Part shown: piece after piece, positions 15,298 through 23,520 of the stretch
Numbering within the stretch: position 1 is the stretch's first letter
How the letters are laid out: the number at the start of each line of letters is the position of its first letter
From: Bacillota bacterium
Lineage (GTDB): Bacteria; Bacillota; Clostridia; DSM-8532
Direction of reading: 5' to 3'
DNA: 29,968 nt
NCBI GenBank assembly: GCA_023410885.1
Contig: JAEYPI010000125.1
Span: 1 to 29,968 of the forward strand
The notes under the pieces: model-generated
What the model saw: the letters and a program-made list of their open reading frames with translations, nothing else
Databases searched by the model: none
What the model was told of the DNA's origin: nothing
Translations under genes and position numbers: made by a program

Positions 15298-16173
15298 ATG
15301 CATACCATGTGGAAGGGCTCCATCAGCTTCGGCCTTGTAAACATTCCCATAAAAATGTTTGCTGCAACAGAGGACCGGGACATTCATTTTAGATATATCC
15401 ACAATAAATGCAAGACTCCCATTAAGAACGAAAGAGTTTGCCCCACCTGTAACGAAAAAGTGACTCAGAATGATATTGTCAGGGGTTATGAGTATGAACC
15501 GGGGCATTTTGTAATTATCGAGGATAAGGATATTGACGCCGTACGCCCCACTTCAGCCAAAACCATTGAAATCCTGGATTTTGTCAATTTAAAAGAAATA
15601 GACCCTATCTATTTTGAAAAATCCTATTATTTATCGCCCCAGGAAAATGGAGGTTCTAAAGCTTATAATCTCTTGCGTCAGGCCATGAATGATACGGGCA
15701 GGATTGCAATAGCACGTATCACCATTAGGGATAAACAGTCTCTGGCGGTTTTGCGGGTTCTAAAGAATGTGCTGGTATTGGAAACCATTTATTTCCCTGA
15801 CGAAGTAAGGGACATGAAGCAGATTCCCGGCATACCCGAAAATGCAAGTGCCGATGAACGGGAGCTCCAAATGGCCGGACAGCTCATTGAAAATCTGACG
15901 GCCGATTTTGAACCTGAAAAGTATAAGGATGATTATCGAGAAGCGCTCCTTACCATGATTCACCAAAAGATTGAGGGTGAAGAAATCGTGTCGGCTCCCG
16001 AAGCCCCTCAGCGCAATGTTATTGACCTTATGGCAGCACTTCAAGCGAGCCTTAAAAAGACTGAAGAATTCCGCCGGGAACCAAAAACAAGTGCCGGGAA
16101 TAAAAAGGAGCGCACCGGCAAAAAAGCAGGTAAAACAACAAAGGACGAAAAGGTTAAGGTGGGCGCGGGCTGA
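15298..16173 (+). CDS. ku: Non-homologous end-joining DNA-binding protein Ku
   Basis: A 291-aa bacterial Ku. It forms a homodimeric ring on double-strand break ends and recruits LigD activities. It opens with MHTMWKGSISFGLVNIPIKMF, the standard start of the family. A C-x2-C pair (VCPTCNEK) follows in the N-terminal part, then the Ku core (GYEYEPGHFVIIEDKDIDAV, EKSYYLSP). The last ~45 residues are Lys/Arg-rich (KKERTGKKAGKTTKDEKVK), like the basic tails that bind DNA or let Ku thread inward. An AGAGGAGGG site precedes the ATG. It is the first gene of a three-gene end-joining set. In spore formers such as Bacillus this pathway protects germinating spores. Confidence 0.96.
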   Translation: MHTMWKGSISFGLVNIPIKMFAATEDRDIHFRYIHNKCKTPIKNERVCPTCNEKVTQNDIVRGYEYEPGHFVIIEDKDIDAVRPTSAKTIEILDFVNLKEIDPIYFEKSYYLSPQENGGSKAYNLLRQAMNDTGRIAIARITIRDKQSLAVLRVLKNVLVLETIYFPDEVRDMKQIPGIPENASADERELQMAGQLIENLTADFEPEKYKDDYREALLTMIHQKIEGEEIVSAPEAPQRNVIDLMAALQASLKKTEEFRREPKTSAGNKKERTGKKAGKTTKDEKVKVGAG

Positions 16174-16237
16174 TTGGCTGTTGCTAGAGGATGTAAACAG
16201 TAAAGAAGCGATTATTGTAGCAAAAATGAGGTAGGTA

Positions 16238-17197
16238 ATGGATTGGATTGTGCCCATGGAGCCTCTGCTAACACCATCCGTCCCCGATGGCGAAGATTAC
16301 GTCCATCAGGTCAAATGGGATGGCATTCGAGGTCTTTGCTATATTAAAGACGGAGGAGTCCGGGTTTTTACTAAAAAAGGCCGGGATCGCACCTTGTTTT
16401 ATCCTGAGCTGGCCGAGCTTCCAGGTCTTTTAAAAGGGGAAAGCGCGGTTTTAGACGGTGAAATCATCATTCTGAATAATGAGATGAAACCAACTTTTCA
16501 ATTGAGCCTTATACGAGAAAGGGTGACCACCCCTGCAAAAGTAAGCCACTATGCCAGGAAGTACCCGATACAATACATCGTATTTGATCTCATGGCCTTA
16601 AATGGCGAGCCCCTAATTCATAAGCCACTTAAAGAACGCAGCATCCTTTTGCGCGAGCATGTGAAAACCGGAAGCTTTACCGCTGTTACAGACGATTTTG
16701 ATAATGGAAGCGAGCTTTTCTTACTCATGAAGGAAAAGGGCTGGGAGGGCATCGTCTCAAAGAAAAAAAACAGTCTATATTTACCGGGAAAAACGCATCA
16801 TGATTGGTTTAAGACCAAGCTATTCCGAAGAATTTTATCCATTGTAGCGGGCGTGACCCTAAGGGAGGGATACCCCAATGCCTTGGTTTTGGCTATTCTG
16901 GGAGCCGAAGGCCTGGTTTTTATCGGAAAAGCCTCTATCGGACTTACCCAGCAGCACTTTAAGCTGTTGAAAGACAATATCTCCATCCTAAAGTCAGATC
17001 CGCCCTCTATTGAAAAGACACCCCTTTTCACAGCAAATGCCCGGGAATTAAGGGATGTGGTGTGGTTCAAGCCCCAGCTCACGGTATGGGTGAGCTTTCT
17101 GGAATGGACATCCGATGGCGGTATTCGGCACCCCAAAATTCTCGGGTTTACCTCATCAGGGATAGAAGAGGCCAATGGAAAGGAGTATGTGGAATGA
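16238..17197 (+). CDS. ATP-dependent DNA ligase, LigD ligase domain as a separate protein
   Basis: A 319-aa protein. Motif I is HQVKWDGIRG, with K26 the Lys that takes AMP. Further nucleotidyltransferase motifs are VLDGEIIILN (motif III region), FDLMALNGEP, EGIVSKKKNSLY (motif IV) and WFKTKLF (motif V), followed by an OB-fold with ILSIVAGVTLREGYPNALVLAILG and FLEWTSDGGIRHPKILGF. It seals nicks at Ku-held ends. Its length equals a bare adenylylation plus OB module, with no polymerase or phosphoesterase part. The start at 16238 has GAGGTAGGTA just upstream. Its stop overlaps the next start as ATGA. Confidence 0.93.
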   Translation: MDWIVPMEPLLTPSVPDGEDYVHQVKWDGIRGLCYIKDGGVRVFTKKGRDRTLFYPELAELPGLLKGESAVLDGEIIILNNEMKPTFQLSLIRERVTTPAKVSHYARKYPIQYIVFDLMALNGEPLIHKPLKERSILLREHVKTGSFTAVTDDFDNGSELFLLMKEKGWEGIVSKKKNSLYLPGKTHHDWFKTKLFRRILSIVAGVTLREGYPNALVLAILGAEGLVFIGKASIGLTQQHFKLLKDNISILKSDPPSIEKTPLFTANARELRDVVWFKPQLTVWVSFLEWTSDGGIRHPKILGFTSSGIEEANGKEYVE

Positions 17198-18099
17198 CAA
17201 AAGCTGAGACTGTGGTTATCGAGGGTAAAAAGCTGAAGCTTTCCAATCCGGAAAAACCACTCTGGCCCGAAGCAGGGATCAGAAAAATCGACTACCTCGC
17301 CCGCATGATTGAATTATCACCCTACCTTTTACCCCATGCCGAGAACCGGCTTTTAACCACCATCCGCTATCCTCACGGTATACATGGTGAATCCTTTTTT
17401 GCCAAAAATCTTCCTGACTATGCCCCAAAATGGATGAGCAAGCATGTCTGGAATGATGTTGAATACGCGCTATTGGACTCAGTCCCCACTTTGGCCTGGT
17501 TCGTAAACCTAGCGGCCTTGGAATTTCACACTTCTTTTAATACTTATAAGAAAGAAGAGCACCCGACTTCCATTGTTTTTGACCTGGACCCTTCTGAAGG
17601 ACAGCACTTTGAGGATGTGGTCGATGTGGCGCTCTTGATAAAAGAAACCCTGGACTCCTTATCCATTACAAGCTACATTAAGACCTCCGGAGCAACAGGC
17701 ATGCAGCTTTATATCCCAACTGGCGGCAAATATGATTATGATACGGCCCGGAAAATCAATGAATTCTTTGGCCAGTACTTCGCTCAGAAATATCCCCGGA
17801 AGATAACCATCGAACGTCTGGTTGAAAAGAGGGGCACCAAGCTTTACTTCGATTATCTGCAAATGTGGCAGGGAAAGACCATCACCATGGTTTACTCACC
17901 GCGGGCCAGAGAAAAGGCAACCCTGTCCATGCCCGTCACCTGGGATGAGGTAAAAAAGGGCATCAAGCCTGAAGACTTTACCTTGAATAACGCACTGGAC
18001 CGATTAAAAGAAACCGGTGACCTCTTTTTGCCCCTCCTTAAAGCCAAAGGCCCGGAAAAGAGTCTCGATGATGTATTAACACAGGTCCTTAAAAACTAA
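17194..18099 (+). CDS. LigD polymerase domain (primase-polymerase) as a separate protein
   Basis: A 301-aa protein whose ATG at 17194 overlaps the ligase stop (ATGA, 17194-17197) and has AGGAG upstream. The frame extends further 5', but that part lies within the ligase gene. Conserved LigD-Pol features are LSNPEKPLWPEAGIRKIDYLARM, YPHGIHGESFFAKNLP, TLAWFVNLAALEFH, and VFDLDPSEG, which holds the two metal-binding Asp residues of the archaeo-eukaryotic primase fold. GATGMQLYIPTGG replaces the usual G-x-KGLH block. In the pathway it fills gaps and adds (ribo)nucleotides at break ends. No phosphoesterase domain gene is adjacent. Confidence 0.92.
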   Translation: MTKAETVVIEGKKLKLSNPEKPLWPEAGIRKIDYLARMIELSPYLLPHAENRLLTTIRYPHGIHGESFFAKNLPDYAPKWMSKHVWNDVEYALLDSVPTLAWFVNLAALEFHTSFNTYKKEEHPTSIVFDLDPSEGQHFEDVVDVALLIKETLDSLSITSYIKTSGATGMQLYIPTGGKYDYDTARKINEFFGQYFAQKYPRKITIERLVEKRGTKLYFDYLQMWQGKTITMVYSPRAREKATLSMPVTWDEVKKGIKPEDFTLNNALDRLKETGDLFLPLLKAKGPEKSLDDVLTQVLKN

Positions 18100-18139
18100 A
18101 TTACTCTCTTTTCTTTTCATTCCAAAAAATATCAGTTAT

Positions 18140-18279
18140 AATAAAATTACCTTGCTAGGGCGGCGGTAACTTTATTGATATTCGTTCCTCATATGAATAA
18201 AATTAACTTGCTAGGGCGGTAGTAACTTTATTGATACTCGTTCCTCGTATTAATAAAATTACCTTGCTAGGGCGGCGGT
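18140..18279 (+). repeat. 56-bp tandem repeat, 2.5 copies
   Basis: Copy 1 is 18140-18195, copy 2 is 18196-18251, and a half copy runs from 18252 to about 18279. Copies differ at a few positions. Within each copy the left end (AATAAAATTACC) and GGTAACTTTATT form an imperfect inverted repeat around a GC-rich core (TTGCTAGGGCGGC). It lies between the polymerase-domain stop and the sensor-kinase gene. There are no spacers, so it is not a CRISPR array. Confidence 0.9.
18175..18259 (+). promoter_or_regulatory. Two tandem promoters built by the 56-bp repeat
   Basis: Each repeat junction contains TTGATA, a 17-bp spacer and TAAAAT: 18175-18180 with 18198-18203, and 18231-18236 with 18254-18259. Both point at the sensor-kinase gene, leaving leaders of roughly 185 and 130 nt. 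Confidence 0.5.
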
Positions 18280-18393
18280 CATTATAGGACGCATCACAAG
18301 ACTCGACCCAATAACCAAATCTAATTTAAATAACTATAGAAGATAGAAAATCAGTGGGACTTAAGTGTTTAAATTTCAGGGGTTGTGAAAAAA

Positions 18394-20244
18394 ATGCCGA
18401 ACAAGCATCCTATTTTTGTGGGTGTCAAACGTAAATTTGCTGACCTTAAAATAGCCACGAAAATCTTGACCTTCTATAGTGCCGTCATGCTTTTCTCCGT
18501 TTTAGTAAGCGCTTTTTTTTATCAAAGTATTTATAATAGTACAATGTCCAAAAAGGTTAGCGAAGTATCAGTACAAACCCTTTATTCTATCAGCTCCAAT
18601 ATTTATTCCATTATTGAAAATGCCAAGAACCTGTCCAAGGTTATTATTGCCAGTGACGAAATTCAGCAGCCCCTGAGAGGAAGCCAGGAGCTTCTCGTAG
18701 TAAACAGCCTTGAGAGTACCTCAACCGCATCCGGCTCCCTTTTTACCGGAGATGTCACCTCCCAACGCATTATTAATACGCATATCTCAAAGTTTATTGA
18801 CGCCTTCCCTTTTATCTCCTCCATTTATATTTTTGACAACAACAGCCAGCGCTATGGCATTGATAAACGGCCCCTTAAAGCCCTTATGGTGGAAGATATT
18901 ACACAGGCTGATTGGTATCAGGCTGTGTTGGATGCTCAGGGTGGATTTATCTTAAGATTGAATGCCGGTGGTGTTTTTCCTGATACAACGGACGAAAAAT
19001 ACCTTTCCCTCATTAGAGTGGTTAATGATGTTTATACACAAAAGCCCTTGGGAACATTAATTCTCAACATTTCAGAAGATGCTTTTGCAGACTCATTCAA
19101 AGATATTCTTAATAAGTATGATACCGATATTATGATTCTGGATGAGGAAGATCAAACCCTTGTTGATTTTAAAAAAACAAAGCTTCCCGATGTCCAAGAC
19201 CTTCTTAAGAGCAGCTCAGAAAGCGGCCATACCATAACAAAGGAATTTAATGGGCAGGACTATTTAATCTCCCTGATTAATATTCCCAAATATAAATGGA
19301 ATATTATCAGTACAATCCCTTTTCAAGAGCTTTCCAAGGAGTCTGCCATTTTTAATGTCATCGCCTTTTCCATTACGGCAATCAATGCCTTCCTTCTTTT
19401 CTTTGGTTCAATCGCCCTATCCCGGATGATATCAAACCCCATTAAGAAACTGCTCAAGTCCATGAAGGGGGTTGAACGGGGTGAATTTAAGAAGGTTGAC
19501 ATTGAAGCAGGTAATGATGAGATTGGCAAGCTCCGGGATGCCTACAATATTATGATTACCGAGATCCAAAATCTCATTAAAAAAATGATGCAGGAAGAGA
19601 AAATTAAACGTAAGGCTGAGCTTGACGTATTGCAGGCCCAGATCAAGCCTCATTTCCTATATAACACCTTTGATGCCATCAGCTCCCTTGCGCTCTCGGG
19701 TAAGAATGAGCAGGTATACAAGGTCATGAAAGCCCTGGGAAGCTATTACAGAATAAGCCTTAGCAAAGGCAGCGAAGTCATTACTATTTCTGATGAAATC
19801 GATGTGGTGCGCAATTATATGGCCATACAGCAGGTGCGGTACGGCGACATCTTCACCCTGTATTTTGATATCGATGATAAAGCGACAAGGTATAAAATCC
19901 TCAAGCTGGTACTTCAGCCACTGGTTGAAAATGCCCTTTACCACGGCATTAAGCCTAAAGGTGAAAAGGGCACCATTACCCTGTCTCTGAAGTTTCTTGA
20001 AGGGATAATTGAACTCTCCGTTGCAGATGATGGCGTCGGCATGGATCAGGAAGAAATTTCACAAATACTGGACACCCGTTATCAAGGCGATAGTAAGACC
20101 AGCTTCGGCCTCAGGGGAACCATTGAGCGGCTTAGACTTTTCTACGGTATCAATGATCCCATCAGCATAGAAAGTGCAAAAAATGAAGGCACAAAGGTGA
20201 TTATCCGTGTTCCGATTGAAAGGGAGGTCGAAAATGCCGGATAG
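18394..20244 (+). CDS. Sensor histidine kinase, YesM type
   Basis: About 616 aa from the ATG at 18394. A GTG three codons earlier at 18385 is possible but sits too close to the AGGGG site. One membrane segment (around ILTFYSAVMLFSVLVSAFF) is followed by a ~260-residue extracellular sensor region, a second membrane segment (IAFSITAINAFLLFFGSIAL), HAMP, and a His_kinase domain with phospho-acceptor H420 in QAQIKPHFLYNTFDAISS. The ATPase domain shows PLVENALYHGIKP, DDGVGM and FGLRGTIERL. The family senses extracellular sugars, often with a binding protein, and phosphorylates a YesN-type regulator. Its gene overlaps the regulator gene by 11 bp, upstream of a sugar ABC operon. Confidence 0.93.
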   Translation: MPNKHPIFVGVKRKFADLKIATKILTFYSAVMLFSVLVSAFFYQSIYNSTMSKKVSEVSVQTLYSISSNIYSIIENAKNLSKVIIASDEIQQPLRGSQELLVVNSLESTSTASGSLFTGDVTSQRIINTHISKFIDAFPFISSIYIFDNNSQRYGIDKRPLKALMVEDITQADWYQAVLDAQGGFILRLNAGGVFPDTTDEKYLSLIRVVNDVYTQKPLGTLILNISEDAFADSFKDILNKYDTDIMILDEEDQTLVDFKKTKLPDVQDLLKSSSESGHTITKEFNGQDYLISLINIPKYKWNIISTIPFQELSKESAIFNVIAFSITAINAFLLFFGSIALSRMISNPIKKLLKSMKGVERGEFKKVDIEAGNDEIGKLRDAYNIMITEIQNLIKKMMQEEKIKRKAELDVLQAQIKPHFLYNTFDAISSLALSGKNEQVYKVMKALGSYYRISLSKGSEVITISDEIDVVRNYMAIQQVRYGDIFTLYFDIDDKATRYKILKLVLQPLVENALYHGIKPKGEKGTITLSLKFLEGIIELSVADDGVGMDQEEISQILDTRYQGDSKTSFGLRGTIERLRLFYGINDPISIESAKNEGTKVIIRVPIEREVENAG

Positions 20245-21844
20245 TTTATTGAAAGTACTTATCGTAGATGATGAACACCTTGTCAGAAATCTGTTGCGAA
20301 ACTGCATCAACTGGGAAGAAATCGGCTATGAAGTAATTGGTGAAGCCTCCAACGCTAACGAGGCTCTGGATTTGGTGGATCAACTCAGGCCCGATGTTAT
20401 TTTCACCGATATTTACATGCCCTTTATGGATGGTCTTGAATTCGGCAAGATTGTTTTTGAAAAGTATGCTTCTATTAAAATTATTGTTCTAACTGGATAT
20501 GAAGAATTTGAGTACGCCAAAAAGAGCATTAAAATTGGAATTGCCGACTTTTTACTCAAGCCTATCAACGATGATGAAATAAGGAAAGTCGCATTAAACA
20601 TGAAGGCCAAAATTGAATCCGAACGAAATCAACGGGCTGAATATGACCGCGCTAAAAAGCAGTTGGAGGAAAACCTGCCCTACTTAAAGGAAAAGCTGCT
20701 CAATAAAATGATACAGGGAAGCTTTGAGCACGAAGACCTTCAACAGCAGATGGATTATTTCCACGTTAACATCAACCCCTACCACATTCAAGTGGCCGCC
20801 ATTGAAGGATCATTATCTGAATCAGGCAATGATAATACCCATGAAGAAGAGCGTTTACTCTTGACCATGCAATGCTGCGAAATGGTTGCGAAATATTTTA
20901 GGAATGATTCCTACGTCCATATTTTCCTTGATAATAACCAGAACATTGTTGTTTTAAACAGCGAACCTTCTATCGACTTTCCCGAGTGTCTTGAAGCCGT
21001 GAGAGCCCTTGTGATCAACAAGCTAAAGTGTTCTGTTTCCATAGGTGTCGGCAATTGCTATACAAGCGAGGTAAGAATAAGAACCTCCTACAAGGAGGCC
21101 CTAAATGCTTTAGCTTATAAGATTGTGGCTGGGAAAAACCAGGTCATCAGCTACCAGGATATTAATTTCTCACAATCCGCTGAGCCCATTAGCTTGCAGA
21201 ACGATTATTCCGATGCGCTGTCCTTTGCTCTGAAGGCTGGAATGAAGAAAAAGGTGGCGGAGTTTATTGAAGGTGCTTTTGCTGACGGCCTGGGAGGAAG
21301 TAAACTCCGTATTGCATCCATGCGGGCCCGCGCCTCCAATATCCTTTCTATCCTATTAAATGTCATCACAGAAATTGAAATTAATATGGCCGAGATCTTT
21401 CCTGGTAATAGCCAGCCCTTTGATCAGGTATTCAAGATAGACACATTACCTGATATGAAGGATTATCTTCTCAAGCTTGCCGAGAACACCATCAATATCA
21501 TTCTGAGTATGCAAAGCAAAAAGGTTAATCAATCCATTGAGCAAGTGAAGGATTATCTTCAACAGAACCTGGCCGATCCTGAAATGTCCCTTTCCAACAC
21601 GGCAAAAAAGTTCTATATGAACATGAGCTATCTGAGCAGAATCTTCAAGCAGGAAACCGGCTACACCTTTGTAGAATACCTGACAAAGGCCCGAATGGAG
21701 AAAGCGATTAAGCTGCTTAAGGAAACCGATATGAAAGCCTATCAAATCGCAGAGGAAGTCGGCATTATCAACCCCCATTACTTTGGCATATGCTTCAAAA
21801 AGTGGACCGGTGTGTCGGTCAATGACTTCAAAAAAGCTGAATAG
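20234..21844 (+). CDS. Response regulator, receiver plus AraC-type DNA-binding domain (YesN type)
   Basis: 536 aa from the ATG at 20234, with AGGGAGG upstream inside the kinase gene. The receiver domain starts KVLIVDDEHLVRN, with phospho-acceptor D59 (FTDIYMPFMDG) and K109 (LLKPIND). A ~300-residue middle region resembles the linker domain of YesN proteins. The last ~100 residues are two AraC helix-turn-helix motifs (LSNTAKKFYMNMSYLSRIFKQETG and AYQIAEEVGIINPHYFGICFKKWTG). It is the partner of the overlapping kinase. The likely target is the downstream glucan operon. The stop codon TAG coincides with the first base of the 39-bp repeats. Confidence 0.93.
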   Translation: MPDSLLKVLIVDDEHLVRNLLRNCINWEEIGYEVIGEASNANEALDLVDQLRPDVIFTDIYMPFMDGLEFGKIVFEKYASIKIIVLTGYEEFEYAKKSIKIGIADFLLKPINDDEIRKVALNMKAKIESERNQRAEYDRAKKQLEENLPYLKEKLLNKMIQGSFEHEDLQQQMDYFHVNINPYHIQVAAIEGSLSESGNDNTHEEERLLLTMQCCEMVAKYFRNDSYVHIFLDNNQNIVVLNSEPSIDFPECLEAVRALVINKLKCSVSIGVGNCYTSEVRIRTSYKEALNALAYKIVAGKNQVISYQDINFSQSAEPISLQNDYSDALSFALKAGMKKKVAEFIEGAFADGLGGSKLRIASMRARASNILSILLNVITEIEINMAEIFPGNSQPFDQVFKIDTLPDMKDYLLKLAENTINIILSMQSKKVNQSIEQVKDYLQQNLADPEMSLSNTAKKFYMNMSYLSRIFKQETGYTFVEYLTKARMEKAIKLLKETDMKAYQIAEEVGIINPHYFGICFKKWTGVSVNDFKKAE

Positions 21845-21930
21845 AGGGGGCTTTAGCCCCCACAAGCCTCGACCCGTTAATAGAGGGGGCTTTAGCCCCC
21901 ACAAGCCTCGACCCGTTATTAGCGGGGGCG
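21842..21930 (+). repeat. 39-bp tandem hairpin repeat, two copies plus a fragment
   Basis: Copies at 21842-21880 and 21881-21919 are almost identical, and a remnant follows at 21920-21930 (TAGCGGGGGCG). Each copy holds GGGGGCTTTAGCCCCC, a GC stem of 6-7 bp with a tiny loop, followed by CACAAGCCTCGACCCG. There is no T-tract, so they are not classical terminators. They may slow or process the transcript between the regulator and the binding-protein genes. The 130 bp after them (21931-22059) hold an AT-rich leader with an AATTCAT/ATGAATT inverted repeat (21971-21977, 22000-22006) that could be an operator. No convincing promoter was found there. Confidence 0.85.
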
Positions 21931-22059
21931 TATAAAAGTAAAATTATTAACCTTTTTAGAAAAAGCATTGAATTCATTATTGCCCGGTAAACCTTTATGA
22001 TGAATTTACGAGGTGGCTAAAAAAAATAGGCCGCCAAATAAATTTGTAGGAGGAATACC

Positions 22060-23430
22060 ATGAAAAAGCTTCTTGCCATTGTAACTGTTATTGCTCTGAT
22101 GCTGAGCATGGCCGCATGCGGATCACAGCCTGCAACCAATGACCCCACTCCTTCTCAATCGACAAACTCATCCACTCCTGTTGCTACTCCTAAGGCAGAG
22201 GAACCTGTTACCCTGAAAATGATTACCTGGGTTCAAGAATCCAATGAAAAGGCTATTGCAGCATTAAATGAAAGCTTTAAAGCAAAATACCCTAATGTTA
22301 CCTTTGTTGTTGACACCGTTCCGGCCAACGACTATCCTACTTTGGTTAATACCAGACTTTCAGCCGGTGATGTTGATATCCTCACAAACCTCTCCGCCTT
22401 TGATTCATATCCCCAGGAATTCACCAAGGGCGTTGACAAACCCGCTTGGGAAACCTTCATTATTGGCGGAAGCTACCTTGATATTACAAATGAGCCTTTC
22501 ATTAAGAACTGGGACCCCGGTATGATCCAGAACGCCGTTTCCTACAAGGGCAAGGTTTACGGCCTTGACATGGGCGGTGTTGGATTTAACGGGTTGTTCT
22601 ATAGCAAGAAGATCTTTAATGATAATGGCTTTAAAGAACCCGGTACATGGGCAGAATTCGAAACTATTTGTAACACCCTCCTTTCAAAGGGTATCTCGCC
22701 TATCACCGTTGGTGCGGCCGATGCATGGCCTCTTACCTCAGTTGGCGTAAGCGCCATGGTAGGTGCTTTTGAAAAAGACATGAACGAATATGCAAAGGGT
22801 CTTTGGACCGGAACCAGAAAGATCAACGACGAACAGTCCATGAAGCTTTGGAAGAGATTTGAACAGCTTGTTAGCTGGCTCGAACCCAATATCATGGCAG
22901 TACCTTATGGCGAAGCTCCCGGTAGATTTGTAGCCGGTAAAGCCGCTATGATGATCGACGGTACGTGGAACTCCTCTGCTATCGAAGGTCTCGATCCCAA
23001 CTTTGAATACGGTTACTTTGCGTTCCCCGGTGATGTTGACGGCAAACCCAACCAGCTCCAAGGCAAGTACGATATGCAGTTTAATATTTATGCTAAAACA
23101 CCTAATAAGGATTGGGCGCTTAAGTACTTCGACTTCCTCTCCCAGAAAGAAAACTATGGTCCCTTTGTCAGCGCTCTGGGCTTCTTCCCCACAATGCCCG
23201 GCGTAGAATCCTCAAGTAAATTTGTTAACTCACTCGCAGACAAGAACAAGGCTTTCGGCCTTGCTTGGGAAAAATTCATCATCAATCCCAAGGGACTTGG
23301 TCAGTATGCGGCAGGTCAGCTCTTCAATGTCAACCAACTGAAAGCTCTCGGTGGTACAGTTGGATCAGTTGAAGAACTCGCCAACCTGGCTCAGCAGGAT
23401 TGGGACGCCGCTGTCAAGGCAGCTCAATAA
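22060..23430 (+). CDS. Sugar ABC transporter substrate-binding lipoprotein (family 1)
   Basis: A 456-aa lipoprotein (MKKLLAIVTV signal, lipobox MAAC, Cys20) with a Thr/Ser/Pro-rich spacer, then VTLKMITWVQESNEKAIAALNESFKAKYPNV (quoted in part), the start of the MalE/family 1 binding fold. Later parts include KVYGLDMGGVGFNGLFYSKKIF, GKAAMMIDGTWNSSAI and a hydrophobic DWALKYFDFLSQ helix, all typical of CUT1 oligosaccharide-binding proteins. GTAGGAGGAATACC precedes the ATG. Two permease genes follow after a strong stem-loop. With the GH94 and GH16 genes downstream, the ligand is probably a beta-1,3-gluco-oligosaccharide (inference). Confidence 0.93.
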   Translation: MKKLLAIVTVIALMLSMAACGSQPATNDPTPSQSTNSSTPVATPKAEEPVTLKMITWVQESNEKAIAALNESFKAKYPNVTFVVDTVPANDYPTLVNTRLSAGDVDILTNLSAFDSYPQEFTKGVDKPAWETFIIGGSYLDITNEPFIKNWDPGMIQNAVSYKGKVYGLDMGGVGFNGLFYSKKIFNDNGFKEPGTWAEFETICNTLLSKGISPITVGAADAWPLTSVGVSAMVGAFEKDMNEYAKGLWTGTRKINDEQSMKLWKRFEQLVSWLEPNIMAVPYGEAPGRFVAGKAAMMIDGTWNSSAIEGLDPNFEYGYFAFPGDVDGKPNQLQGKYDMQFNIYAKTPNKDWALKYFDFLSQKENYGPFVSALGFFPTMPGVESSSKFVNSLADKNKAFGLAWEKFIINPKGLGQYAAGQLFNVNQLKALGGTVGSVEELANLAQQDWDAAVKAAQ

Positions 23431-23461
23431 TGACCTGAAAGATTATTCATATCAAACTAAA

Positions 23462-23500
23462 GCCAAATTCCTGTGCTGATTTCCGGCACAGGAATTTGGC
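23462..23500 (+). promoter_or_regulatory. 15-bp stem-loop between binding protein and permease
   Basis: GCCAAATTCCTGTGC (23462-23476) and its exact complement (23486-23500) surround a 9-nt loop. No T-tract follows. In family-1 sugar operons such structures stabilise the upstream mRNA end and lower permease expression relative to the binding protein. Confidence 0.75.
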
Positions 23501-23520
23501 GGTAAAATGAGGGTGATGAT

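Noticed and set aside
18140..18279. CRISPR array
   Set aside because: The 56-bp units are directly adjacent with no spacers, and no cas gene is nearby. They are a simple tandem repeat.
21842..21930. Intrinsic terminator after the response regulator
   Set aside because: The hairpins are strong but no T-tract follows any of them, so a classical terminator is not supported.
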